Both the position numbers and the translations under genes were made by a program. Shown here piece by piece: positions 1 to 10,666 of a DNA stretch of 64,000 bases. Numbering within the stretch: the first letter of the stretch is position 1; each line of letters begins with the position of its first letter. The DNA is from Voacanga thouarsii. Lineage: Eukaryota > Streptophyta > Magnoliopsida > Gentianales > Apocynaceae. The notes under the pieces are model-generated. The model did no database searches. It saw only the letters and a program-made list of their open reading frames with translations, and was not told the DNA's origin. The stretch lies in NCBI GenBank assembly GCA_026120185.1, contig JANUWF010001188.1, positions 1,550,001-1,614,000 on the forward strand, in the 5' to 3' direction.

Positions 1-162
1 TATATTAATATATGCTACTATTAATATTTTTTTATTTTTGTTTAAATTATTAATTACTATTTATTGGTTTTCAAAATAATTAATTGTTATTATTTCTATT
101 TGTCGTTATTTAAGCATTATTAATTATTGTGAACATTTGTTATTAATACTATTATTTAATTA
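1..162. other. AT-rich flank, no gene seen
   Basis: Very AT-rich DNA with short TTAATA-type runs and no coding potential. The last five bases (158-162, AATTA) may be one copy of the target-site duplication of the copia element that starts at 163, but its other end is not present in recognisable form. Confidence 0.4.
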
Positions 163-1866
163 TGTTAGGAATTCTTATCATACAAATACTATTGTGCAGT
201 GGAATAAACCAAGAATTCTCACTGAGGATCTCATTTATGCATAAAAGGAATTCAACGGTGAAGAAAAATATACCTTACGTTGTCCCTGTGAAAATGAAAA
301 ATTTCCTTCTATTCAATTTGTGGTGCGATCCAACAAAAACTCTTTCGTTCCGTCAAAAGACTGAATCTTAGGAGTAGAGATATCTCTAACAGAAATCCAC
401 AAAAGAATCATGCTCAAGAACACATCCGGATTTTTGTGCTAGCAAAAATCACTTGGCGGCTAGAGTATTTTTGTTCAGAAGAAGAAGAAAAACAACAAGA
501 ACTCTCAATTTTCGTTTTAGAAAAACTCTCTATGAATTAACTGGAGATCATCTATCACACGGATTCCAAATATCACCATGTATATCGTTGCCTCACTTTT
601 GGAAATCATAATCCCCATCCTTATAAGGATTCTTAATTACTAGTAAATATTATGATTATAGTTAATTACGGTGTAGATAACAAATTATAATGAATTATAA
701 TTTGACTACAACAACTTCTTCTTTTCACAATCAACCATATAATGTTATCAAATAACATTTCGAGCACTTAATTCTCTATTGTGTGTGACTTATTAGGTTT
801 CTTGGTCTATTGGTAGCAAAATATGAATTAATCTAAACATCTTTAAGATTAACAATCCTTAATAATTTTAGAATTAAATTATTAATTCTAATAAGGATTG
901 ATTTATTAATCTCTAATTAATAAATCCATATTCAATAGACCATGAGCGGTACCTAACAATACATCATGACTACCCAAAAGTCCAGAAAGTTAAGTGGCTT
1001 GCCATGAACCTTTCAATAGCGAACAATAGTGCAATAAACTCCTTTTACCATACAATATTTTATTCGGTTTGCAGTACGAAATTAGTGTCAATTACTTTTA
1101 GAATAATAAATTAATTCTAGCCTGAACATTTTAGTACTTGTTCCAGGAATCCATTACTTATCACATGTATTAATCGGAACCATTTCAAATATAAAATCGC
1201 CTTGGCCAAAGACTTCTCAAGTAGTGATTCCTACAAGTAGCTTTGAGATATTCGCTCCTATTATTAGGAGTGGTGAATCATTTATTGATCATCTCAACCA
1301 CTTTCATTTGCTTCATATTACACCTAATATCCATCCCATAGGCGGTTTTGTTAAGACTCTAGAGATTGGAATCAATGTCTAACACTTAACAAGTAAAGTA
1401 CCTTGGAGATATCAAGTCTAAGGATACTTGCGCATTTGCTATAATGATATTCTATCACTGGTATTAAGTAGTTGATTATCTCATAGTCAAGTCATCCAAT
1501 GTACTCATTCAAGTAACAAGCATTCACATGTTAACTTTGAGGATCACAATACTCACGGATGTGAGAACGCGTGATCAAATCAAGAAGAATAACATGTGGT
1601 TTTAACGCATTAATGATGTCCTATCTCATTAATACTACGACTAGGGATAATTTAAGTACGAACACTATCTAATATCGTAGGAACCTCACATCATGATCTC
1701 TATCATGATTTTCTTAACATAGTGTTTCACATGAGACTTTATCTAATAGTTATTTTACAGGAAAGCATAAATAAAAATACATGGAAAGATAAAGAATGCC
1801 TTATTTTATTTAATAATGTACAATATACAGTATACATATGATTGCCTCTAAGGCATAATACTAATA
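163..1866 (-). mobile_element. AngW LTR, 3' LTR of minus-strand copia Ang-1
   Basis: On the plus strand this block begins TGTTAGGAATTC and ends CATAATACTAATA. It aligns along most of its length with the blocks at 47365-49235 and 62339-63911 and, inverted, with 32619-34458. The minus-strand LTR therefore starts TATTAG and ends in CA. It abuts a minus-strand polypurine-like stretch (AGTGCAAGTAGGAG) and a pol remnant, which makes it the 3' LTR of that element rather than a solo LTR. It is the most diverged of the four AngW copies in its U5 end (163-380). A short GAA run at 480-491 sits where the 32619 copy carries a long compound microsatellite. Confidence 0.8.
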
Positions 1867-1884
1867 AACTCCTACTTGCACTAG
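1867..1884 (-). promoter_or_regulatory. Polypurine tract of Ang-1
   Basis: On the minus strand the sequence next to the LTR reads CTAGTGCAAGTAGGAGTT. This matches the purine-rich plus-strand primer site that precedes the 3' LTR in Angela-like copia elements. It fixes the LTR boundary at 1866/1867. Confidence 0.6.
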
Positions 1885-2700
1885 ATCCTATCATTCATGT
1901 ATCTAATAACGAATGACTTAACATGTCTATCATGTTTCTTTTGATATTGTTTTTGTAAGTGGGTCAGCTATGTTCTCATCCGTTGGAAATTTCTCTATCT
2001 TTTACATCTTTTCTATAAATGATTTCATAAATCAAGTGATAGCACTCAAATTGAACACATAGCCTGATTGTGACTCGTAGTCATTAATATCATATTGGAA
2101 ATTGGTATTAATATACGTTTTGCTTATTGATGAATAGAGACAATATCTTCTATTAGCAGTATGTCATTTACATAAAGTAATAGAAAAATAATTGCACTCC
2201 CACTAACCTTCTTGTATACACAAGATTCATCCATGTTTTGGATGAAACCAAACTCTTTTTACTGTTTCATCAAAATAGATGTTCCAACTCCTAGAAGCTT
2301 GTTTAAGTTGAAAAATAGACCTTTGCAACTTGCACACTTTTGTACAATCATTAAATGTGAAACCCTCAGGTTGTGTCTATACACTTCTCAGTCAGCTTTC
2401 CATTTAGAAAAGATGTTATCAAATCCATTTGTCAAATCTTATAATCATAATAAACTGCAATGGCTAGGAGTGTTCTGATAGATTTCAGTATAGCAACTGG
2501 TGTGAAGGTTTCGTCATAGTTAATACTATGTTGTTGACGATAACCCTTAGCCACCAGTCATGCTTTATAGGTAACTAGGTTACCATCCATGTTAGTTTTT
2601 TTTTCTTGAAAATACATTTGCATCCAATTGGTTTAATTCCTTTAGGTGGATCAACAAGAGTCCATACTTGGTTGTCATACATGGAATCCATTTCTAAATT
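1885..2700 (-). pseudogene. Ang-1 copia pol remnant (RT to RNase H, degraded)
   Basis: Read on the minus strand from 2700 down, the translation follows the start of a Ty1/copia reverse transcriptase: a stretch like VWTLVDPPKGIKPIGCK, then YKA-stop-LVAKGYRQ and YDETFTPVA. The RT catalytic box is at 2163-2174 as YVND instead of YVDD. The end of RNase H (like ADPLTK) lies around 1930-1990. The stretch between RT and RNase H is too short, so an internal deletion is likely. Multiple stops and frame changes show it is dead. The remnant is cut at 2700 by the TatY-2 LTR. The lineage (Angela/Tork type) is inferred from these motifs and the linked AngW LTR. Confidence 0.75.
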
Positions 2701-3617
2701 TGATGTGTAAATTTTGGGTGCATAAAATCATCAATTTTAAATCCATTCGTTTGTCAAGTTTTAATTAAAACATTAATCTCAAAATACACATGTGAGCAAG
2801 TATACTTATCGCATGCATAGTATTAGGAATTAACGAGTATCAATCCTCAAAGGAACAAGTACACAATAATCACTCTTTATTCATTGTTTAACTGACCAAA
2901 ATAAAATAAGAAAAGAATAAAAAGAAAAACAAAAAAATATATACAACTCAAGGATGTAGGTTTATGCTATTTGATTCATATTAACAGATTTGTCAATCAT
3001 GCTAACATAACCAAAACATGAATTAAGCTCATCAATCATATCTTGATTCAATTAGTAGATTTGTTAATCAAGTCATCCTAACCAAAACACTCATAAATCT
3101 TGATTCCTTGACATTATGAAATTAGCTAATAACCCTATGTCAATGCAAAATTAACATAACCTTTGATAACCTAGTTCTAAAATCCTAACTTCATCATTCA
3201 AATCCATCAAGATTCAACAAATACAAAATCAATACAATGAAACTCCTAACATCATTGTGTCGAAGTTAATTAGAAGAACTTGCATCAATAGCCATGAAAT
3301 CAAGTAATCGAATACAAAAAATGATAAAGAATTGATCAAATAACAAAATTAGCACAAAATCATGAATCACAAAATATTGTTAAATTATAATAAAAGTATT
3401 GAATACATCATTGCTAAAGGAAAAGAGGACAGAGAGAAAAGAAAACACTCGTAGACAAGCCTCTTTCTTCTTTCTTGAGGACTTCCTTGAACAATCCTTC
3501 TTGATTTGGGTGAACACTTCCATCAACGAGAGAATAAGAATTTATGCCCTTTAATTCACCTCTCTATGTTGTATAAATCCATCCCTTGTGTTCGATTGTG
3601 CTTTTATAGACCTCTTG
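2701..3617 (-). mobile_element. TatY-2 3' LTR fragment
   Basis: Starts TGATGTGTAAATTTTGGGTG at 2701, the minus-strand end of the TatY LTR. It aligns with 25774-25943, 41533-42596 and 51927-53460. The preceding five bases are AAATT (2696-2700). The LTR is cut at 3617 by a ChrX LTR and its remaining part is missing. Its strand and order fit the 3' LTR of the same TatY-2 element whose internal region and 5' LTR lie at 23157-25943. Confidence 0.75.
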
Positions 3618-5965
3618 TGTAATACCCCACTACCTAGGCCTGTTAGGGTCGGGGATGTCGCCCCATCCACATAACAAGGGGACTTTATAACTAGGTCACA
3701 TAAAATAAAATAAAATAAATATTTCAAAATTAAACTTATTACAACCCAACAATACATAAACAAATTCAAAAATAATCGTCTGCTACAATATCTTGAAAGT
3801 AATACACAACAAAATTAATAGAGAGTCTTCAAAATCATAGGCAACAATCTAGCTAATGACCTTCACAGCAGGATCGACCTGAAAACATACTATAAAAGGT
3901 GGTGAGATAAAAATCTCAGTAAACCCGTGTGTACTTTGGGTGTTTCAGGTAAAACAGTTCATGTATGCAAGTTGTAAAAGTTTCATAAGTGAAAGTGTTG
4001 GCAAGCATTAAATAAATTTTATAAATTAAGAGTGGCGTTTTGCTTTCCAAAGTATACATGTGTGCAATAAATACAACCACCCAAAGAGGTAGCCATAGCA
4101 CCACACATTGGGCCCCATGACAATATAACGATCAGAATGCCACACGTTGAGCATACTGACACAAGGTAGGTGTACAGCCTACTGGGTGAGATACTCCTCC
4201 ATCTCTACACCCAAACTTACCAGTTGTCCACTCTGGAAACACACAGTCCACTTGACTAAACTTGCTAGCTCGGACCAGTATGACCTACAGGATTGGCATC
4301 CTATCCGGGAAGGACTCACCCCCTAGAGGTGGCCACCTATTGAGAGACTTACCCTAACCCTTTAAAGACTAGTCCTAGTAGTCTACCCTTATTAAGTACT
4401 CAACGTTGTTTGTCTCACTTGGGAGAAAAATGATCATTTAATGATTAACTAGAAAATAGCAATTATGGTTTCTAAACCTCTTGCCGAGTTTAGTTTTATG
4501 AAAAGTTTAGTGTTTTGTCTAAAATCATTTGCTTAGTTTAAAATAGCTTGCTTGATTGAAAGAAAAGGAAAATTGTCCATAATTGCTTTACAGTACAAAT
4601 TCTCATATACAATGAGTTGGCTTGCTACATTTGGTCTTCAAATGACTCCATGCAGGAACTTATTTGATCCTTTGCTCTGTTGGGATTCAAAGGTCAACCT
4701 AACCCCGCCTGGGGTAAACACAAGGCATAAGATAACATTCAGACTATATCTGCCTTACATAAATAATTCCTAGTTCAACTAGCTACAACCATGACTAACC
4801 ATGACCATAATGTCCTAAGCTTTAATGCTAGATGATAAAGTATTTTATAAAAGAAATCTAGCTTGATAAGTTAAAATAACTAGGGGTTCTAAAATAATTA
4901 CTAATAAGTTGTAGTTTCAAATAATAAATTATGAGTATTATTGTTGGTAAATAAACTAGCGCTAAATATTGAATAATACTAAGTCCTAAATAATATTGGT
5001 AAATGGTAATATTTAAATAGTATTGTTATAAATAATAAATTACACTTAATTTTTAATTAATAATTAATAGATAATAAATAATAAAATTACTAATAAATGA
5101 ATTATACTTTAATTTTTAATTAATTAATAATAAATAAATTTTAATATAAATAATTTTTATGGATATAGGTAAAAGTTTTAACTATAGTCTACAAAGTCAT
5201 TAATTAATTCTAATGTTTTATTTATTATATATATATATATTTTTAATAAAAGATTTTATTTATTATTATATTTATTTATATATATTAAAAATATATTATT
5301 TATTTGACTAATAAAATATTAATATTTTAATTAATATTCTATTCCAATTCTTCCTAGCAATTTTGAATTTCATAGAGAAAAATATAGTAGTAAAAGTAAT
5401 AAAATTAGTTAATAAAAATAACATAGGATTAACAAGAAAATAATCTTTCACCATGATTTTCATATTGCTAGACAAGATTTATGAACACATTCCCAAACAT
5501 CAACTAATAGGTTAGTCCATTCATGAACATATGCTTGAATTGACACATACTATCACATGACTAATTTCCTACTAGGCATAATCATCATTCATGGCTTCAA
5601 TGGAAATAAGAACATAAAAGCCTAATCACATTTGGTGTCATAACATCTACCATGCTTCAAACATCCATAAATCTCATTAAACATGTTGAACACACATATA
5701 TTCAAAAGAAAAATCCATAAAGCTTAATCATATATATTAACCATCATGTCCTAACTCCATCCCCTTCATCCACATATATATACTCAATCCCCTAATCATA
5801 TTCAATCTTCCTATCAAAATCTAAGAGACATGATTTTAGAAATAAAAAGGAGGATTTAAGAAGAAATACTTGATAGTCGATCACTTGATGAAGACTAAAG
5901 AAGATCTGCGCGTTTGAGAGTCTTGATGTCTGGAAAATAGCCATGATTGGCCAACATCATTTTGG

Positions 5966-5996
<31 letters not shown>

Positions 5997-7569
5997 CATT
6001 AGAATGGAATATCAAAAATTGAATAGAGGAGGAAGAACAAGAAGGTTGTTCTTGTTTTACCTTTTTGATGTTCTTGAGACTTTCAAGAGAAAAGCTGATT
6101 TTGATCCGTTCAAAATTTCTAGTTTGTGTGATTTTGTGTTATAAAGACTAGAAATGAAGTCTAGGGATTAAGTAGGGAGTATTTGAGAGTGATTGGAGGT
6201 GTTTAGGATAGGTTTAGGCTTGAAGGCGTGTAGTGCATGTTCTTGGTGTTTTTGGTGTTTTGAGAGAGTTTGAGAGAAAAGGCTTGCAAAATTCTAGAAT
6301 GCTATTGGCCAAATGGCATAGAGTAGATAGGAGTTTCGGTTTTCAGCTAGAAGGAGAGAGAGTGTTCAGAATTTTTTTTTTTTTTAAATTCAAATGGAGG
6401 GAAATGAGGAGTTGTTTGAGGTAGAAGATTAGCTAATGGTGATTGATCATGGAAGGTTTCTTTGCTCTTCAATGGTGTTGGTTGAACAAGCTAGTCTTGT
6501 TGAAATGGATGGAGGCTGTTCAAGTTATATGGCTGGACGAAATTTAGTCTATAATGGCAGAGAAAATTCTGGTTTGTTCACTTGATACAAGAGTGTTTTA
6601 ATGAAGTAAAAATTCTGGAATTATTTTGAAGTTTAAATGAGTTTTGGATAGAGTAATCTTAGGAGCTTTTTGAGGTGTGATCATAGAGTCCAAACACTAA
6701 AGGTAAGTGTGGAGGTCAATGGTGTCCATGGCTGAACATGGTCCAATTTTCAGAGGTTTGAAGGGTGGTTTTCAGCCTTGGCATTGAGAGACCAAGCTGG
6801 AAATTTTTTGGTTTTTACTGCTCAAGAACTTCGAATGATGAAGATTTTTGGTGCAGAATTTTCTGTATTTCCTTGGCCCAATTGCAGCTGGTTTTTCTGG
6901 GGTATTTGAAGGTCTTTTAAAGGTGATTTTCCAGCCTTCTTTCTGGATGTTCCAGCTGGTTTGATAACCAAAAGACAGCTTCAATTCTAGCTTCATAAGC
7001 TGCGAATTGTGTAGGGGAATTTTCTGGTTTTGAGTAGTTTGTGCAGTCCAAAAATTGCACAGGATTTTAGCCTTTATGCTCACATGAAGTGACCATTTTT
7101 CTGGCAGCAAATGGAGTAGGATTGCTGGCTGAATTTTTTGAAAGCCACTCTGCAAAAGTTCTGGAAAATTTCTAGGTTTTCCTTCACTAAAAACATGAAC
7201 AACATGAAGGTATGATTGAAGGTATAATCATGGTGGTTTATTTCTCTTGGGAACCTATATTAATTCCTCTCCTATTTTTGGCCATTCCCCTATCCCCTAA
7301 GACTGATTTTCAAATTTCAAGGCTAAAGAATTATCACGGAATTTTTAGAATTAAAAGAAGAGATTAATGGATTTTGGATAATTTAAATTATGAAGATGTT
7401 AGGATAAGGCTAGAGATAATAAAGGGCAAGAATTCCTCTATAATTCTTTTTAGGACATGATCACATGATCAAGACATTCTCTTCATGTCTCCCATAAGAC
7501 AACATTCCTATATTTAAGGAATGTAAGAAAAATAAAAATTCAAACATAGCTAAGATAATCATGAATAAA
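3618..7569 (-). mobile_element. ChrX LTR, truncated
   Basis: Begins TGTAATACCCCACTACC, which is the reverse complement of the ChrX LTR end. It aligns collinearly with 25944-30001 and 37608-41295, and inverted with 8681-13032 and 42597-46759. It stops at about 7569, where the equivalent 25944-30319 copy runs on for about 318 bp, so the outer (5') end of this LTR is missing. Five bases before it are TCTTG (3613-3617), one half of the target-site duplication. Internal landmarks are an AT-rich core (about 4800-5450) and a GA microsatellite at 5969-5996. No genes. It could be a truncated solo LTR or one end of a lost complete chromovirus. Confidence 0.85.
5969..5996. repeat. (AG)14 microsatellite in ChrX LTR
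   Basis: Uninterrupted AG dinucleotide run of 28 bp. A run at the same place in the LTR occurs in all five ChrX copies with different lengths. The apparent small open frame across it (5947-6144) is an artefact of the repeat. Confidence 0.95.
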
Positions 7570-7580
7570 CCATTCTGAAT

Positions 7581-7776
7581 ATTTTAGCATTTTATCTCTA
7601 TCAAACTATTCTGAATATTTATATAGAGATATTACATGCCTTAAGATTATTGAAATATGTTTACTTATAAGATCTCTATGAGACTTGTTACAATTATTTG
7701 CACTTTTTGCTCATCATGTTATTTCTATCTACATATCAAATGTGTCATGTTTGTCATCACTCAAAAAGGGGGAGAT
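7581..7776 (+). mobile_element. Duplicate of SireV 3' internal end, with polypurine tract
   Basis: These 196 bp match 21534-21729 with one difference that I could find (around 7664). They end with AAAAAGGGGGAGAT, the polypurine tract directly before an LTR. In an ordinary element this sequence precedes the 3' LTR only. Here it precedes the left LTR, so the left LTR is also preceded by an element 3' end. Bases 7570-7580 between the ChrX LTR and this block match neither side clearly. Confidence 0.85.
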
Positions 7777-8313
7777 TGTTAGCCCTGAGGGCTTTCTTTT
7801 ATGTTTTGATTTATGACAAACATGGATATGGACTAACATGTCAATTTATTGTGATAGGACATGATTGACCTTTGTTCTTCTAAAGTCTTCAGATAAGAAT
7901 TGTTGGCGACTCCTTTATCACTGATTTCAAGAATGGAAGATCAAATGGAAAATCAAGTATAAGGAGTTATACATCAAGAAGACTTTTTATGAAGAATATT
8001 AGACTAGGAAGTATTCATTAAGGTATATTTATTACTTCCTATGTCCTCTTATCTTTTGATTCATTTGACTTTACCTTGATGCTTGAAAGGAGATGATTTT
8101 CAAAGTTTTTAAAATTCGCAGAATTTAAGATGGTACAGTTTGAATCTAAAATCCTGTAAAACGGGTTGAAAATTGTTTATCACGGATGTGTCATTTTGGA
8201 CTTAACTTTTGGATGCATCTTCATCCAAAACCCGAGTCCAAAACTCGAATGAGTTTAAATAGAAAAATTTATAGCTGTTTTTTAATGTCTGTTGGCACTC
8301 CACTCATTGGCTC

Positions 8314-8321
8314 TATAAATA
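8314..8321 (+). promoter_or_regulatory. TATA box of SireV left LTR
   Basis: TATAAATA about 537 bp into the LTR, in the context GGCTCTATAAATAGCC. The same octamer lies at 22267-22274 in the right LTR. Its position fits the U3/R promoter of the element. Promoter function is inferred from the motif only. Confidence 0.6.
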
Positions 8322-8538
8322 GCCCTTAAAGCAAGATTACAAGCAAGATTTTTGAAACATTCATCTTAGAAACACTATTGCTCAATATTTTCAAAAATCT
8401 CCTTTTATCTTTAGCTTCAAAGTGAGTTGATTGTGTATCAAAGATAAAAGTATTTTGTGGCTTGTATTCGAGAGAATATCTTCTCAAGTAAGTGAGCTTA
8501 TCTCTGTTCTATTGATTTTCATACTCTCTGTTTGTGAG

Positions 8539-8680
8539 TGCAATGTTGTGTGGTAAAACCCATAGGGGTGATCCTTGTTGTTTGTAAGTTCAATGTTGTG
8601 GTGTAAAACCCATAGGGGTGAGCCTTGTTGTGTGTATGTTGAAGGTTGTGGTGTAAACCCCATAGGGGTGAGCCTTGTTG
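8539..8680 (+). repeat. 50-bp minisatellite in SireV left LTR (part 1)
   Basis: The block GTAAAACCCA(T)AGGGGTGA recurs at 8553, 8603 and 8653, then at 13060 after the ChrX insertion. Taking out the insertion restores the 50-bp spacing exactly. Four clear units plus a degenerate one, against five plus one in the right LTR. Confidence 0.9.
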
Positions 8681-8925
8681 TGTGAAACCCCAGTCAAAAC
8701 CAACCTTATAGTAGGGGGGTTAGGATGCATAACATACTTTACTGCATGATTAAATATACTTTTATTTGATTTTATGTGCCTTGGATTTGAGTTTTAATGT
8801 CTTGGAGGCTTATTGGTGAATATTGAGTGAGAAGGGCAAAATGGTAATTTTTGCCTGAGGTGAAAATAGGGAGATAGCTTGAGGATTGGATAGGAAATAA
8901 GTTGCTAGTGAAAATAACAACAAGA

Positions 8926-8993
8926 GTTGTTGTGGTTTAGTGGTTAGAGCTTTGGAATTAATTGTTGAGGTCTTGGGTTCAAATTCCATCATA
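8926..8993 (+). ncRNA. tRNA-like block with A and B boxes inside ChrX LTR
   Basis: The 5' part GTTGTTGTGGTTTAGTGGTT resembles the 5' half of plant tRNA-Asp/Glu/His genes. The A-box-like TGGTTTAGTGG is at 8932-8942 and the B-box-like GGTTCAAATTCC at 8976-8987. The acceptor ends do not pair, so this is not a functional tRNA gene. Equivalent blocks lie at 42833-42900 (+) and 30010-30078 (-), at the same place in the other ChrX copies that retain this region. It may be an old SINE head or tRNA-derived promoter captured by the LTR. Confidence 0.5.
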
Positions 8994-10610
8994 GGAGCTT
9001 TAGCTTGGTTAAATTTTATTTTTGCTTGGGGAAGTAATAATTTCGGCCTTAGTGGTGTTTGGGGTAGGGTAGAGATGTTGTCCTATGGGAGGCATGATAG
9101 GAGTCTTCAAATCCTACTCATTTGTTCTACTCGAATTTCCTAAGAGGAATTAATTTTTCCTTGATCTTTGATTTTTCTTTAGTTCTCAACTCATGAGGTT
9201 GAGCAAATTGTTCTAGCCATTTTCTTTCCAGAAATTTCAGTGAAGTGATGGGGTCTTGTAGGATCAAAATGTCTTAGTAAAGGACTTCTTATGGTTTGAA
9301 AATGTGAAAGAGTTGTGGGAGATTTCAAGAGGAAAATTCCTTTGGTGAGCTTGCTGAAAAATTCACTCTAGCTAGTTCATCTTCCCTCTTGGAATGAACT
9401 GAAAATTCTCCAGTTGATTGTGCCATCAAGGTATCGAGATTCTTAGCTAACATTCCCTCCCAAATGCTGCCAGAAAAATGGTCTTTTGGATCAGCTTGCA
9501 ACCTGAATTCTTTAGCCATTTTCGGACTGCTCAAAGCTGGAGCAAAACTAGGAAAAATTCCTGTACAAATCGCAGCTTTGAGAGTCCAAAACCAAGCTGT
9601 TTTCTTCCAGAATTTGTTCAGCACCCTAGCCATGTTTTTCCTCCATGAAAAAGTCTAGAAACCAGCCTTGAAAGCCCCTGGAATTCCCCTTCAAACTCCT
9701 TGCAAATGGGCTGGAAAATGGCAGCCGAAAACTGCCTAGGGAAAACTTCAGCTTGCGAAAAATGCTGTGCAGGATTTTGTCCAGCTTTGTTTCCTAATCT
9801 TCCTCCAGCCGAAACACCATCATTGTTTTGAATAAACCCTCCTTAAAACTCCAGTAACTGAGCTCCATTATTCCCCTTAAGCTTCTGCACGAAATTCAGA
9901 CATGGCTGCCCGAAAATCTCTCCAACAAATCCCTGCAATTATGCTTGATTGATTACCAAATTTCCAGCCACCATAGTTTAGCAACTTTCCATAATATATC
10001 CCTCAAATAACCAGACTTCTTCTTCACCATTATGCTCCCTATTTTCGGCCACCATAATCTTCCTTAAGCCAGCATTAATCCCACTGAAATTCTACTCAAA
10101 GCAGTCAGCCATGGTAGACTTCCAAAGCTCTCCAACAATCAAGATATTCTAGGATATTTAGTTTCCAAATTTACTTTCTAAAAATATTCTTCAAGGATTT
10201 TAACAACTAACCTTTCCTTTTCCCTTCCAAATCAGAGAATCATCTTCCTAAACCCTACAGAAATTTGGCCAGCCCTAATTCTCACAGAATTTCGGTAGCT
10301 GCAAACTACAATCTCACAAATTCCTTCAACCTTCAAGAACACACACACACTACGCCAAGAACACCTACTTCTTCCTTTCACCTAATACCCCTCCAAACTC
10401 TCTAAAATCTCCAGATTTGACCTACTCACTGCCGTGAGTCCATCAACACCATTTTTAACATCAAACTCCACAAATTAACTCGCTACTTTGGATCAAAACC
10501 AGAAAATTCTATGAAGGTTCAAGAACACCTTCAAGGTAGGTTTGTTCTAACAACTTCATCTTCTCCAATCTTGATCTCTAGTGAGAATATATGTGAATAG
10601 ACATGTTAAT

Positions 10611-10612
<2 letters not shown>

Positions 10613-10661
<49 letters not shown>
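10613..10661. repeat. (TC)24 microsatellite in ChrX LTR
   Basis: Perfect 49-bp TC run, the longest of the five ChrX copies. It is followed by an imperfect extension (CCCTCTC). A spurious serine-leucine reading frame spans it. Confidence 0.95.

Positions 10662-10666
<5 letters not shown>

Noticed and set aside
6772..7155. 127-residue minus-strand frame
   Set aside because: Lies in ChrX LTR sequence and is not conserved as a frame in the collinear copies at 29150-29550 and 40730-41130.
8926..8993. Functional tRNA gene
   Set aside because: A and B boxes are present, but the acceptor and anticodon stems do not pair and the sequence is part of an LTR repeat.
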